50,447 bases of DNA, taken from assembly GCA_012515055.1 (NCBI GenBank), contig JAAYZA010000288.1:1-50447 (forward strand). Reading direction: 5' to 3'. The position numbers were made by a program, and so were the translations under genes. The notes under the pieces are model-generated. The model had not been told where the DNA came from and searched no databases. It saw nothing but the letters and a program-made list of their open reading frames with translations. The DNA is from Syntrophomonadaceae bacterium. Its GTDB lineage: Bacteria; Bacillota; Syntrophomonadia; Syntrophomonadales; Syntrophomonadaceae. Numbering within the stretch: position 1 is the stretch's first letter; each line of letters starts with the position of its first letter. Shown here piece by piece: positions 44,157 through 50,447 of this stretch.

Positions 44157-45144
44157 GATCAGCCCCTCCCTTCATGATATTATAGGCGCTGATCCCGGCA
44201 GCTAAAACACCGGCAACCGGTGCGATGGCAAATCCGCTCATCATTTTGGCCGGCTCGTCCAATGGATTTTGTATTTCCGGGGACATGATTATCCGCCCCG
44301 GCTTGCCGTCAATATCCTGTTCCTTGATGGCCTTGTTGATAGCTTCAAAGGGTATTTTGGAAATATAATAATTCGATGTTCCCCCGTTTTCAACATCTCC
44401 ATAAATATATCCATCATTATCTTGTGCCCATTTATGTGCATAGTCCCTGAGCTCTTCTTGGGAGCCAAATTTAATTGCACCCTGAGGACAAGCAGTAACA
44501 CAGGCCGGTTCCTGGCCTTTTTTGATCAGATCATAGCACATATCACATTTGTACATGACTCCCCCGCCAGCAAACTTGGGTGCCGCTTTAAGATATAAAC
44601 CAACACCCGCCTGCCGCTGAGGAATATGCCAGGGGCAGACATCCCGGCATTTGGACCCGCCGAAACAACCATTGGGATTTATTACAACGGGACCTTCCGG
44701 CATTTTATCATTAACTCCGAAGGGACATAAAACGGAACAGGGCGGATTATCACAATGCATGCATTTGCGAGGTATATGGACTTTTACCGTCTTCCCCTGA
44801 TGTTCAAATTCCAGGTGTTGAACATAGGTCCAATTATAAGGTGTGAGCCGATCAGTCACTTCTCTTTTATCCGACCAATCTTCATAGTTCTTTTGCGGCC
44901 AGTAATTCATGATATCAGCTTGGGGCTCAGGAAAATTAGGTTGATTTTTTGTCCGGCAAGCCACAACACACCGGGGGGTATCAAAATTTACACAGCCATC
45001 ACATTTTTCCAGATCATGCAGTAAAGCATAATTACCTTCTGCCGCAGCCTTAGCAACAGCTTTATCAGTCCCGGTCATTATCACAGCTGCTGTAATTCCT
45101 GATATTGCCGCCCTTTTTACAAAAGTTCTTCTGGTAATACTCAT
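44146..45144 (-). CDS. Tat-exported 4Fe-4S dicluster electron-transfer subunit (FdnH/HybA-like)
   Basis: A 332-residue multi-cluster ferredoxin-type subunit. The N-terminus SITRRTFVKRAAISG is a twin-arginine signal, so it acts outside the membrane. Cluster motifs seen include CDGCVNFDTPRCVVAC, CMHCDNPPCSVLC, CFGGSKCRDVC and CDMCYDLI with CVTACPQGAI, enough for four [4Fe-4S] clusters. A hydrophobic C-terminal segment (IAPVAGVLAAGISAY) could anchor it. The start is the ATG at 45144 after GGGAGG; the 17-codon extension upstream lacks a site and would spoil the signal. It is coupled to the cytochrome b gene. Formate dehydrogenase or hydrogenase partners are expected elsewhere. Confidence 0.93.
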   Translation of the reverse strand: MSITRRTFVKRAAISGITAAVIMTGTDKAVAKAAAEGNYALLHDLEKCDGCVNFDTPRCVVACRTKNQPNFPEPQADIMNYWPQKNYEDWSDKREVTDRLTPYNWTYVQHLEFEHQGKTVKVHIPRKCMHCDNPPCSVLCPFGVNDKMPEGPVVINPNGCFGGSKCRDVCPWHIPQRQAGVGLYLKAAPKFAGGGVMYKCDMCYDLIKKGQEPACVTACPQGAIKFGSQEELRDYAHKWAQDNDGYIYGDVENGGTSNYYISKIPFEAINKAIKEQDIDGKPGRIIMSPEIQNPLDEPAKMMSGFAIAPVAGVLAAGISAYNIMKGGADHED

Positions 45145-45289
45145 TTGCCAACCTCCCATTGTTATACCCGTCAGGGGTATAATAATCATAAACAAATATT
45201 TCTATTTTGGCAACTGCTAAATTGTTGAATTAACAATTTCATTTGATACCGGGCGGGGCAAATATGATTAACCGACAAAGCAAATATGC

Positions 45290-45318
45290 TTCCCCCGTTT
45301 TTTACAGAGGAAGCATAA
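45290..45318 (-). terminator. hairpin between the DUF4163 and Fe-S genes
   Basis: ATGCTTCC pairs with GGAAGCAT across a 15-base loop. On the minus strand only a weak T-rich stretch follows, so terminator function after the DUF4163 gene is uncertain. Confidence 0.4.
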
Positions 45319-45338
45319 AAAATAGCTAAATATTTAAA

Positions 45339-46010
45339 TCAACATTTTTTCGCCGGATCTTTTACACATTTGTCGTAGGGGAGCAAGAACTCCCTGATAC
45401 CGCTGGAGTAGGGTGCTATCTCGTACAACTGGAAATAGACCACTACCCCCTGTGGTGTACAGTAAAAATTATTAACATCGAAATACTGTTCGACCAGTTC
45501 TGCATAGTTATCAAAATATATATCCGGATTTTTCTTGATCTGTTCGATTACCTTATCTTTGATATACCTGCGATAGTCAAACAAACACTCAAATAGTTCA
45601 CTTAATTTAATCATCTGACCGGTTTGCAGATTCCAGGTCTGAGATGTCCTGGTAGTTAAACCGTGGGCACCGCCGGTGTATTCGTAGCGGTCAAAGTAAA
45701 GACTGATGATACAAGCCCGGTTATACGTAATTTTATAATTATCATCAGCTGCAAATACCCTCACCGGATAACCATTTTTGACATCATCCAGATATTGTTC
45801 TACAGCCATTTTATAAAGCTCGGTTTCTACGTATTTCTGATACTCCAAAGCCCGATTTTTATAATATTGATTCATTATTTTAGCGGCCTTTTGGTAATTA
45901 TCAGCCGCAAATTCCGGGTATTGTATCCGGTAATTTAAAACCGTCTCCCCATTATATTGCATATCCCTGGCCAGGACTATGTTCTTTACCGTAACATATA
46001 TTTTCGCCAA
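45339..46010 (-). CDS. DUF4163/DUF3298 domain protein
   Basis: A 223-residue protein with the two-domain arrangement of DUF4163 followed by DUF3298, as in the extracellular part of the Bacillus anti-sigma factor RsiV. The hallmark segment is YTGGAHGLTTRTSQTWNLQTGQ near residues 116-137. A second segment, FYCTPQGVVVYFQLYEIAPYSSG, follows near the end. RsiV binds lysozyme through this part. Here there is no signal peptide or membrane helix, so the protein appears cytoplasmic, or the signal is missing. It stands alone with no sigma-factor gene nearby. The domain call is firm and the role unknown. Confidence 0.8.
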   Translation of the reverse strand: MAKIYVTVKNIVLARDMQYNGETVLNYRIQYPEFAADNYQKAAKIMNQYYKNRALEYQKYVETELYKMAVEQYLDDVKNGYPVRVFAADDNYKITYNRACIISLYFDRYEYTGGAHGLTTRTSQTWNLQTGQMIKLSELFECLFDYRRYIKDKVIEQIKKNPDIYFDNYAELVEQYFDVNNFYCTPQGVVVYFQLYEIAPYSSGIREFLLPYDKCVKDPAKKC

Positions 46011-46092
46011 AATATCACCCCATTACAAGATATGTGAAATTATTAAAATTAGTGATATAAGTGGCTGAATATTTTGCAGACCAGAAGAAAAT

Positions 46093-46869
46093 CTATGCAC
46101 CCTCAGGTTTAAAACCCGCTATTTCCAGGCCTACCGGACAATGGTCACTGCCCATTACTGCAGAATAAATCTCCGCCTGGACTATCTGTTCCTTCATCCG
46201 CTCAGAAACCAGAAAATAATCAATACGCCAGCCCACATTCCTTTCCCGGGCACTGAACATATAGGACCACCAGGTATAGGCGTCTTCCCGCTCCGGGTAT
46301 TGATGGCGGAATGTATCTACAAAACCCGCCGCCAACAGCTCCGTCATCTTCTCCCGTTCCTGGGGAGTGAAGCCGGCATTCTTCTGATTGGTTTTCGGAT
46401 TCTTCAAATCTATTTCCTGATGAGCAACATTTAAATCTCCACAGATTATAACTGGTTTGATTTCATCCAGGCTTTGCAGATGAGCGCGGAAATCATCCTG
46501 CCACTGCATGCGGTAATCAAGCCGGGCCAATTCACGCTGGGAGTTAGGTGTATAAACATTGACCAGGAAAAAATCATCATATTCCAGGGTTATTACCCGG
46601 CCTTCGGAGCGATGCTCTTCCTGGATGAGATCATAAGTAACACCAAGGGGTTTTGTACGGGAAAACACAGCGGTGCCGGAATACCCCTTCTTATCCGCAC
46701 TGTTCCAATACTCTTCATAGCCTTCCACATCTACCACCGCTTGCCCCGGCTGCATCTTGGTCTCCTGTATGCACAATATATCCGGTTTCTCCTCCATAAA
46801 AAAATCCAGAAATCCTTTTTTCAAAACCGCCCGCAGCCCGTTAACATTCCATGAGATCATTTTCATCAT
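46093..46869 (-). CDS. xth: exodeoxyribonuclease III
   Basis: A 258-residue exonuclease III/AP endonuclease of the EEP fold, which cuts DNA at abasic sites in base excision repair. Motifs are MISWNVNGLRA, CIQETKMQ (catalytic Glu), YTPNS, CGDLNVAH (Asp, Asn), WWSYMFSARERNVGWRIDYFL and GSDHCPVGLEI (Asp-His). All catalytic residues are present. The start is the first of two adjacent ATG codons, 46869, after GGAG; the 34 codons upstream lack similarity. It is a single gene. Confidence 0.96.
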   Translation of the reverse strand: MMKMISWNVNGLRAVLKKGFLDFFMEEKPDILCIQETKMQPGQAVVDVEGYEEYWNSADKKGYSGTAVFSRTKPLGVTYDLIQEEHRSEGRVITLEYDDFFLVNVYTPNSQRELARLDYRMQWQDDFRAHLQSLDEIKPVIICGDLNVAHQEIDLKNPKTNQKNAGFTPQEREKMTELLAAGFVDTFRHQYPEREDAYTWWSYMFSARERNVGWRIDYFLVSERMKEQIVQAEIYSAVMGSDHCPVGLEIAGFKPEGA

Positions 46870-47030
46870 TATTTCACTCCAATATTCGATATGATAAAGT
46901 TGATTATAGAAACTATGATTTTTATGGCAGTAAAGCAATTGCCTTATCCCCTGCCATCTAGGATAACACAACTATCCCCTTAACAGGGTACCCAAATCAA
47001 GTTCACTGCACATCACAAGGAGATATTTTA

Positions 47031-47393
47031 ATGAGTATCCCGACATTGGAAGAATTTGCTGAAATGCTGGATAAAGCCATTGAAAATATTCCGGAACGGT
47101 TTATTCGCTCGCTTACGGGAGGATTTAATTTAGAAGAGAATAAAAAGCGGGATGGGGATTATTACATAATGGGCGAATACATTGAAGACGGCTTTTTAGG
47201 CTGTTTTATTATGTTCTATTATGGTTCCTTCAAAGCCTTGCTGGCTGATGAGCCTTTGCCCGTCTGGGAAGAAGAGATCATTGACACAGTATTGCATGAA
47301 CTCCAGCATCACCTGGAGTCAATGGCCGGCCGCGATGATCTAGCCCAAAAAGAAATGGAAGAACTGGCCCGGGCGCTGCGCCGGGGTAATTGA
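47031..47393 (+). CDS. small zincin-like metallopeptidase family protein
   Basis: A 120-residue protein with a metal-binding HELQHH (H-E-x-x-H) in VLHELQHHLESMAG near residues 89-102. The upstream context FLGCFIMFYYGSFKAL resembles the minimal PF06262-type metallopeptidase family. These small zincins lack a clear third ligand pattern and have no well-established substrate. AAGGAG lies 10 bases before the ATG. The gene is followed by a perfect inverted repeat and then the decayed Rhs locus, on the opposite strand. It is probably the last chromosomal core gene before the mobile region. Confidence 0.8.
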   Translation: MSIPTLEEFAEMLDKAIENIPERFIRSLTGGFNLEENKKRDGDYYIMGEYIEDGFLGCFIMFYYGSFKALLADEPLPVWEEEIIDTVLHELQHHLESMAGRDDLAQKEMEELARALRRGN

Positions 47394-47406
47394 TTCACTC
47401 TTTGAG

Positions 47407-47438
47407 TATTCCGGTGCAAAATGAACCGCACCGGAATA
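47407..47438 (+). terminator. inverted repeat after the zincin gene
   Basis: TATTCCGGTGC (47407-47417) is perfectly repeated inverted at 47428-47438, with a 10-base loop. There is no T-tract, so it may be a weak terminator or a structural boundary of the Rhs region. Confidence 0.5.
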
Positions 47439-47443
47439 TGCAT

Positions 47444-47590
47444 ATTGAGGTAATAATATTGTCCGCCTCCGGCTTCTTTTTTGGCCAGGACCCGATCTGG
47501 TCCCCAAATGTAGTTGGCGGTTACAGCGTTGGAAGCCTTGGATTCGGCTATTACTTCTCCGTTAATGTTGTAAATGAATCCGTACACATT
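47444..47590 (-). pseudogene. Rhs-repeat core fragment
   Basis: The minus strand encodes YNINGEVIAESKASNAVTAN and WGPDRVLAKKEAGGGQYYYL, which match the YD/Rhs repeat pattern (Y-D-x-x-G-x-x-x, then WGPDRVL). It is cut off on both sides: no toxin tip follows and no long Rhs core precedes it. It is a relic of a displaced rhs gene, downstream of the CxxCG immunity-like gene. Confidence 0.75.
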
Positions 47591-47651
47591 AATGCGCCGA
47601 TCGCAAAATCCAGCGGGGTCAGATTTGTAACCATGGGTCAGAACTGTAGTT

Positions 47652-47711
47652 TTGAACTGCGGAACTCCGCAGTTCAAGAAGCATAGGAGGCATTGATGCC
47701 CCCTATGCTTC
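47652..47711 (-). terminator. two adjacent hairpins after the immunity gene
   Basis: One stem is TTGAACTGCGG (47652-47662) with CCGCAGTTCAA (47667-47677), loop AACT. Directly next to it, GAAGCATAGG (47678-47687) pairs with CCTATGCTTC (47702-47711), extended inside by GGCAT/ATGCC. The second begins at the stop codon of the immunity gene. Together they probably end that transcript, although T-tracts are poor. Confidence 0.6.
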
Positions 47712-48290
47712 ATCCCATCCAAGGTCAGATGCTAACACAATCTTGACACCTTTAAGCTTATTTTCTTCAATCACTTTCTTTGCCTTTTCTGTTATTAAAA
47801 CATATTTATAATATTCAGTAATTGTGAAGAAATCACTTCCATCCCAACGGGTTTCGTCAACAATAATTCCCAAACCCTTCTTAATCGGTGTGTACCTTGT
47901 TAAACCACAGTACTCGCAATACAGCTTAAGGTTTAAGCCGGAATCAGGATGTGCTCTTCCAGCGCTGCCTGTTATAACAAGCTCCCACAGGTTAAAGTCA
48001 AGCTTCTTATTGCATACCTTAACAGGATGCAATTTGTAACCTGTTAGATTGTGTGCCTTAAAAATTTCAGCAACATGATCTGTTATTAGCCAATCACTAT
48101 ATACCGTTGAAACAAGATCTCCCATTTTAGGTTTCTTTATATCAATCCAAAGGTTAGTATTTATGTCTCTTTCTCCTCTTTGATGCTCAGGGTATTTTGG
48201 GCACTTAACTGAAATAAAGGGGTCGAGTTCATCGCTGTCATTATACCAAACATCTGGATATCTATCATCTCGTCTTAATACATAGAACAT
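47703..48290 (-). CDS. probable polymorphic-toxin immunity protein (CxxCG type)
   Basis: A 195-residue cytoplasmic protein with no signal or membrane segment. It contains LYCEYCGLTRYTP near residue 128 and a lone cysteine in VKCPKYPEHQ earlier, reminiscent of the CxxCG-type immunity proteins (SitI6/Imm-like) paired with DUF2380-type toxins. The C-terminus FTITEYYKYVLITEKAKKVI is of the type seen in immunity families. Its gene starts 10 bases after the end of an Rhs toxin tip on the same strand, the standard toxin-immunity order. Assignment to a named family is uncertain; the immunity role is inferred mainly from position. Confidence 0.65.
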   Translation of the reverse strand: MFYVLRRDDRYPDVWYNDSDELDPFISVKCPKYPEHQRGERDINTNLWIDIKKPKMGDLVSTVYSDWLITDHVAEIFKAHNLTGYKLHPVKVCNKKLDFNLWELVITGSAGRAHPDSGLNLKLYCEYCGLTRYTPIKKGLGIIVDETRWDGSDFFTITEYYKYVLITEKAKKVIEENKLKGVKIVLASDLGWDEA

Positions 48291-48300
48291 AGTGCACCTC

Positions 48301-48590
48301 CTATTTTAAACCAGCAGCTTTTTGCATTTTATCTAATTGATTAAGAATCTCAGGCTTGGTTGCATTTGGATATTGTCCAAAGAAATTCGACCATTGTTTA
48401 TACCAATTATTGGATCCTGTGTGCAATCCGTCGGGTTTAAGTCTATGATCAGCTTTATCCAAAGGTATCTTGTATTTTTCTATATCCAGTCCAGCTTTCT
48501 GAAATTGGTTCTTAAACTGCTGTGGTAACAGATGGTGCTGTTCAATAATCCCCGTCTTACCCGCGCCCTCAGGTGGAAGAGTATATATAT
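48301..48590 (-). pseudogene. displaced Rhs toxin C-terminal tip, HNH/GHH- or DUF2380-like
   Basis: The minus strand reads LPPEGAGKTG, then EQHHLLPQQFKNQFQKAG, and later DIEKYKIPLDKADHR with LHTGSNNWYKQW, ending in a TAG at 48301. The histidine-rich pattern HHLLPQ-F...GLDI..Y.I.L...HR...H.G...W...W matches secreted-nuclease toxin tips such as DUF2380/TIGR02269 proteins. In this frame a stop lies just upstream of LPPEG, and there is no start codon or Rhs core, so it is a fragment. The immunity-like gene follows by 10 bases. Confidence 0.7.
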
Positions 48591-48662
48591 CAGACTAAGC
48601 TTGAGAACTCGTATTCACTTTTAAAAATCTTAGCATAATTTCATGCTGTGCTGTAACAATCA

Positions 48663-49493
48663 TTACTGTTCTTCTGCGACATGATCCTCAACCGCAAAAG
48701 GGCGATACTCTGTCTTATTCTTCATCATGCCGTATACAATGTTCACCAACCGTCGCATGATGCAGACCAACGCCTGGGATTTCGTCTTGCCTTCGCTCCT
48801 TCGCTGATTTTACGCTGATAATAGGCGTAAAATACAGGCTGATTCGGCTTTCCTGTCTTTGGAACTGTAACCATGGAAACCGCAAGAAAATAAAATAATC
48901 CGTGCAGTTCACGGTTACCTTGCTGTTTTGAGCTTTGCTCCTTGCCTTTGCCGCCGGAACTGAATTTTATTGGTGCAATTCCTGCGTAACGAGCCAATTT
49001 ATCAGCACTTGGAAAGCGGCGTATGTCACCGATTTCAGCAATCAGCTTGCTTGCTGTGGCAATGCTGACGCCCGTTATTGTTGTTAGTTTATAGTCAAAA
49101 TACCTTAACATCTTTTCAATTTCAGAATCGATCAGGGCTATTTCTTCTTTCTGCTGCTCAAGGTAACGCGCAAGGCTTTTGGTGATAAAATCCCTTGATT
49201 CCAGATATTCCCGTATCGTGTCACCATCATTATGGACACATTCGAATATAAATTCAATCTTACTTTTCCTTGTATTGGACGCAATCGCTTTAAATTCTTC
49301 AAACAGTTCATCAACGGGTTTATTCCGCAAATAGATGGGCGACGGGTAGTGTTTCCAACAATACAGAGCCGTCTTCCGGTCAATATCACAGAAAAACTTA
49401 TGATAGCTTGGGTAGGCAATAGAAACCTGCTCATGCAAACCGTTCTTTAACCGGATACCGTCTTTAACAAGGGTATCCCGGCTTTTAAATTAA
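48663..49493 (-). mobile_element. IS110-family transposase remnant, 5'-truncated and frameshifted
   Basis: The long open frame (48743-49438) covers the middle and C-terminal part of an IS110/IS116/IS902 transposase: LTTITGVSIATASKLIAEIG, then FPSADKLARYAGIAPIKFSS and GNRELHGLFYFLAVSM. The N-terminal DEDD catalytic domain is missing, and the frame is blocked by a stop near 49494. Near the end, an exact 8-base tandem repeat on the plus strand (48790-48797 and 48798-48805, CCTTCGCT) shifts the frame. The expected tail, with ALVCIMRRLVNIVYGMM, continues in another frame to a stop at 48663. The element is inactive. It separates the two toxin-immunity cassettes. Confidence 0.85.
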
Positions 49494-49511
49494 AGTATTG
49501 TTTGTCTATCT

Positions 49512-49787
49512 TTATTTTATCCAAGAGATAAACTTATTCCATATATCGGGGTCAAAAACAGAATTATTGTCAAGCCCGAATTCTATCCCAAGAGTTTTCC
49601 ATTCTGCTTTTTCAAAATCTCTAGGATATTTATCTTCTTGGATAAACTCAATTAAAAGTCCTTCAAAAGCCATTTCATATTCTTCGTGTTCATAATAGTG
49701 CCAGACTTCTGAATAGGCCTCATTTGAAATAATATCCTTTGAACTCTTTATAAATAGCAATAATCTTTCAATACTATTTTTATCCAT
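49512..49787 (-). CDS. MafI-like immunity protein for the EndoU toxin
   Basis: A 91-residue acidic helical protein. The pattern IERLLLFIKSSKDIISNEAY, then EHEEYEMAFEGLLIEFIQE, is like the MafI-family immunity proteins that protect Neisseria from MafB EndoU-type toxins. Its gene begins 11 bases after the EndoU toxin tip on the same strand, with an AGGAGG site before the ATG, so the pairing is clear from position. It appears intact even though the toxin gene has lost its upstream part. It could still protect against EndoU toxins delivered by relatives. Confidence 0.75.
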   Translation of the reverse strand: MDKNSIERLLLFIKSSKDIISNEAYSEVWHYYEHEEYEMAFEGLLIEFIQEDKYPRDFEKAEWKTLGIEFGLDNNSVFDPDIWNKFISWIK

Positions 49788-49798
49788 TCAATCACCTC

Positions 49799-50340
49799 CT
49801 ACTTAATTGGATAAGCTGTAGATATTTGCCCTGCGTATTTTGGATGATTATTAGGATAAAAATCAACTCTTATTTTTACTCCGTCTCTAACACCAATAGC
49901 ATAAGGCGAATCCCATTTCCCAATATTTTGTATGGCTTTAGGATCTGTCGCAATATCTGAGATATTATGCAAAATTCTTTCATCTGTCCAACTGGCAGGG
50001 AATTCTGTTTTCCCAGAAACTCCACTTCCTGCCCTATGACAGTTTAATATGTGCGTTTTTCTATGACCCGTCAAATCAACATAATTATCAATTTTACCTA
50101 GTTTCCCCGCGCCCTTACTGACAATCTTCATCAAGCCAGGGGAGGCTTTAGAGATCATTGACAGAGCTTTGCCGCCGTTGCCATATGCCATTTGTATGAT
50201 ATTGCCTAGGTGTTTGGCGTATTGGTATACCTCTGCATCGGTTGGTTTCCCCAGCCAGACATTCTGTGACTGCTTTATCAGGTATTTTATCGGTTCTGTT
50301 GCAGATGATCCTATGGCTTTATATAATGCTCCCATAGGAT
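49799..50340 (-). pseudogene. Rhs-type polymorphic toxin tip with EndoU nuclease domain, 5' end cut by IS3 element
   Basis: The reading frame ends in a bacterial EndoU RNase domain: HILNCHRAGSGVSGKTEFP, then WTDERILHNISDI and finally the catalytic-type ISTAYP. The histidines in THILNCH, the lysine in GKTEFP and the Thr/Tyr in STAYP fit the EndoU catalytic set. Upstream of the toxin are ~90 residues of linker (AEVYQYAKHLGNIIQMAY). The frame is open to about 50340, where the sequence becomes the terminal part of an IS3 element, so no Rhs core or secretion signal remains in the window. An ATG at 50335 could in theory start a short toxin. Confidence 0.8.
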
Positions 50341-50447
50341 GAGACAACAAAATTGAAAATCTAAGTTATACTAACATTATGAAAGCAAGAAACAATTACA
50401 CGCCCGAATTCAAAGCCAAGGTGGTCCTGGAGATTATTTCTGAAGCA
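50340..50447 (+). mobile_element. IS3-family insertion sequence, left end (cut by window edge)
   Basis: The element seems to begin near 50340 with TGAGACAACAAAATTGAAAA, which would be its terminal inverted repeat. The orfA start follows 39 bases later. The other end is outside the window, so the inverted repeat cannot be confirmed. Confidence 0.55.
50379..50447 (+). CDS. IS3-family transposase OrfA, N-terminus (partial)
   Basis: Translation from the ATG at 50379 gives MKARNNYTPEFKAKVVLEII, the usual start of the helix-turn-helix OrfA of IS3-family elements (YTPEFKAKVVLE motif). Only 23 codons are in the window. There is no strong ribosome site, as is normal in IS elements. Confidence 0.85.
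   Translation, partial: MKARNNYTPEFKAKVVLEIISEA

Noticed and set aside
1-50447. CRISPR array, tRNA or rRNA genes
   Set aside because: No regularly spaced direct repeats, cloverleaf sequences or rRNA segments were seen on reading both strands, though a dedicated scan was not possible.

Overview
The window looks like a chromosomal segment of a strictly anaerobic, low-to-mid GC Bacillota bacterium, most likely of the Syntrophomonas/Clostridia type. This is inferred from gene content: strong AGGAGG-type ribosome sites, a YlbF/RicF protein, PerR with rubrerythrin, an FprA flavo-diiron protein, a two-subunit class I fumarase, and a Tat-exported Fe-S protein with a membrane cytochrome b. No rRNA, tRNA or CRISPR array was recognised.

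Layout. (1) 1-10.5 kb is a tight minus-strand run, transcribed miaB, ylbF, mutS, hydantoinase-like gene, HDAC-like gene, mutL, an RsmJ-like methyltransferase and miaA, which runs off the left edge. A clear intrinsic terminator sits just before the mutS ribosome site. (2) 10.6-16.5 kb holds mscL, rubrerythrin and perR, a HerA/DUF853 ATPase, a small DUF1648-type membrane protein and an exported 5'-nucleotidase. (3) 16.6-31.0 kb is the most unusual part: eight minus-strand genes containing three paralogous stand-alone A-T-TE (adenylation, carrier, thioesterase) NRPS-like enzymes, three TAXI-type TRAP solute-binding lipoproteins, one fused TRAP permease and one aminoglycoside-phosphotransferase-fold kinase. 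(4) 31.1-38 kb has a MORN-repeat protein, a polar amino-acid ABC importer, a membrane-anchored unknown, ThpR, FprA and an SDR dehydrogenase. (5) 38.3-47.4 kb has a cytidylate-kinase-like protein with a nuclease-like tail, HPRT, fumarase, threonine aldolase, a cytochrome b/Fe-S pair without a catalytic subunit, a DUF4163/DUF3298 protein, exonuclease III and a small zincin. (6) 47.4 kb to the right edge is a decayed Rhs polymorphic-toxin locus: two displaced toxin tips, each followed by an immunity gene, a truncated and frameshifted IS110 transposase between them, and an IS3-family element entering at the right edge.

How the genes may work together. Region 1 combines mismatch repair with tRNA A37 modification. 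Region 3 looks like one self-contained import-and-activation system. The TRAP transporter would bring in organic acid(s). The A-T-TE enzymes would adenylate a carboxylate, load it on a carrier and release it through an unusual cysteine-nucleophile thioesterase. The kinase may modify substrate or product. The domain and neighbour evidence is direct; the pathway is inference, and I know of no described system with this gene set. Region 6 is a toxin/immunity reservoir shaped by insertion sequences.
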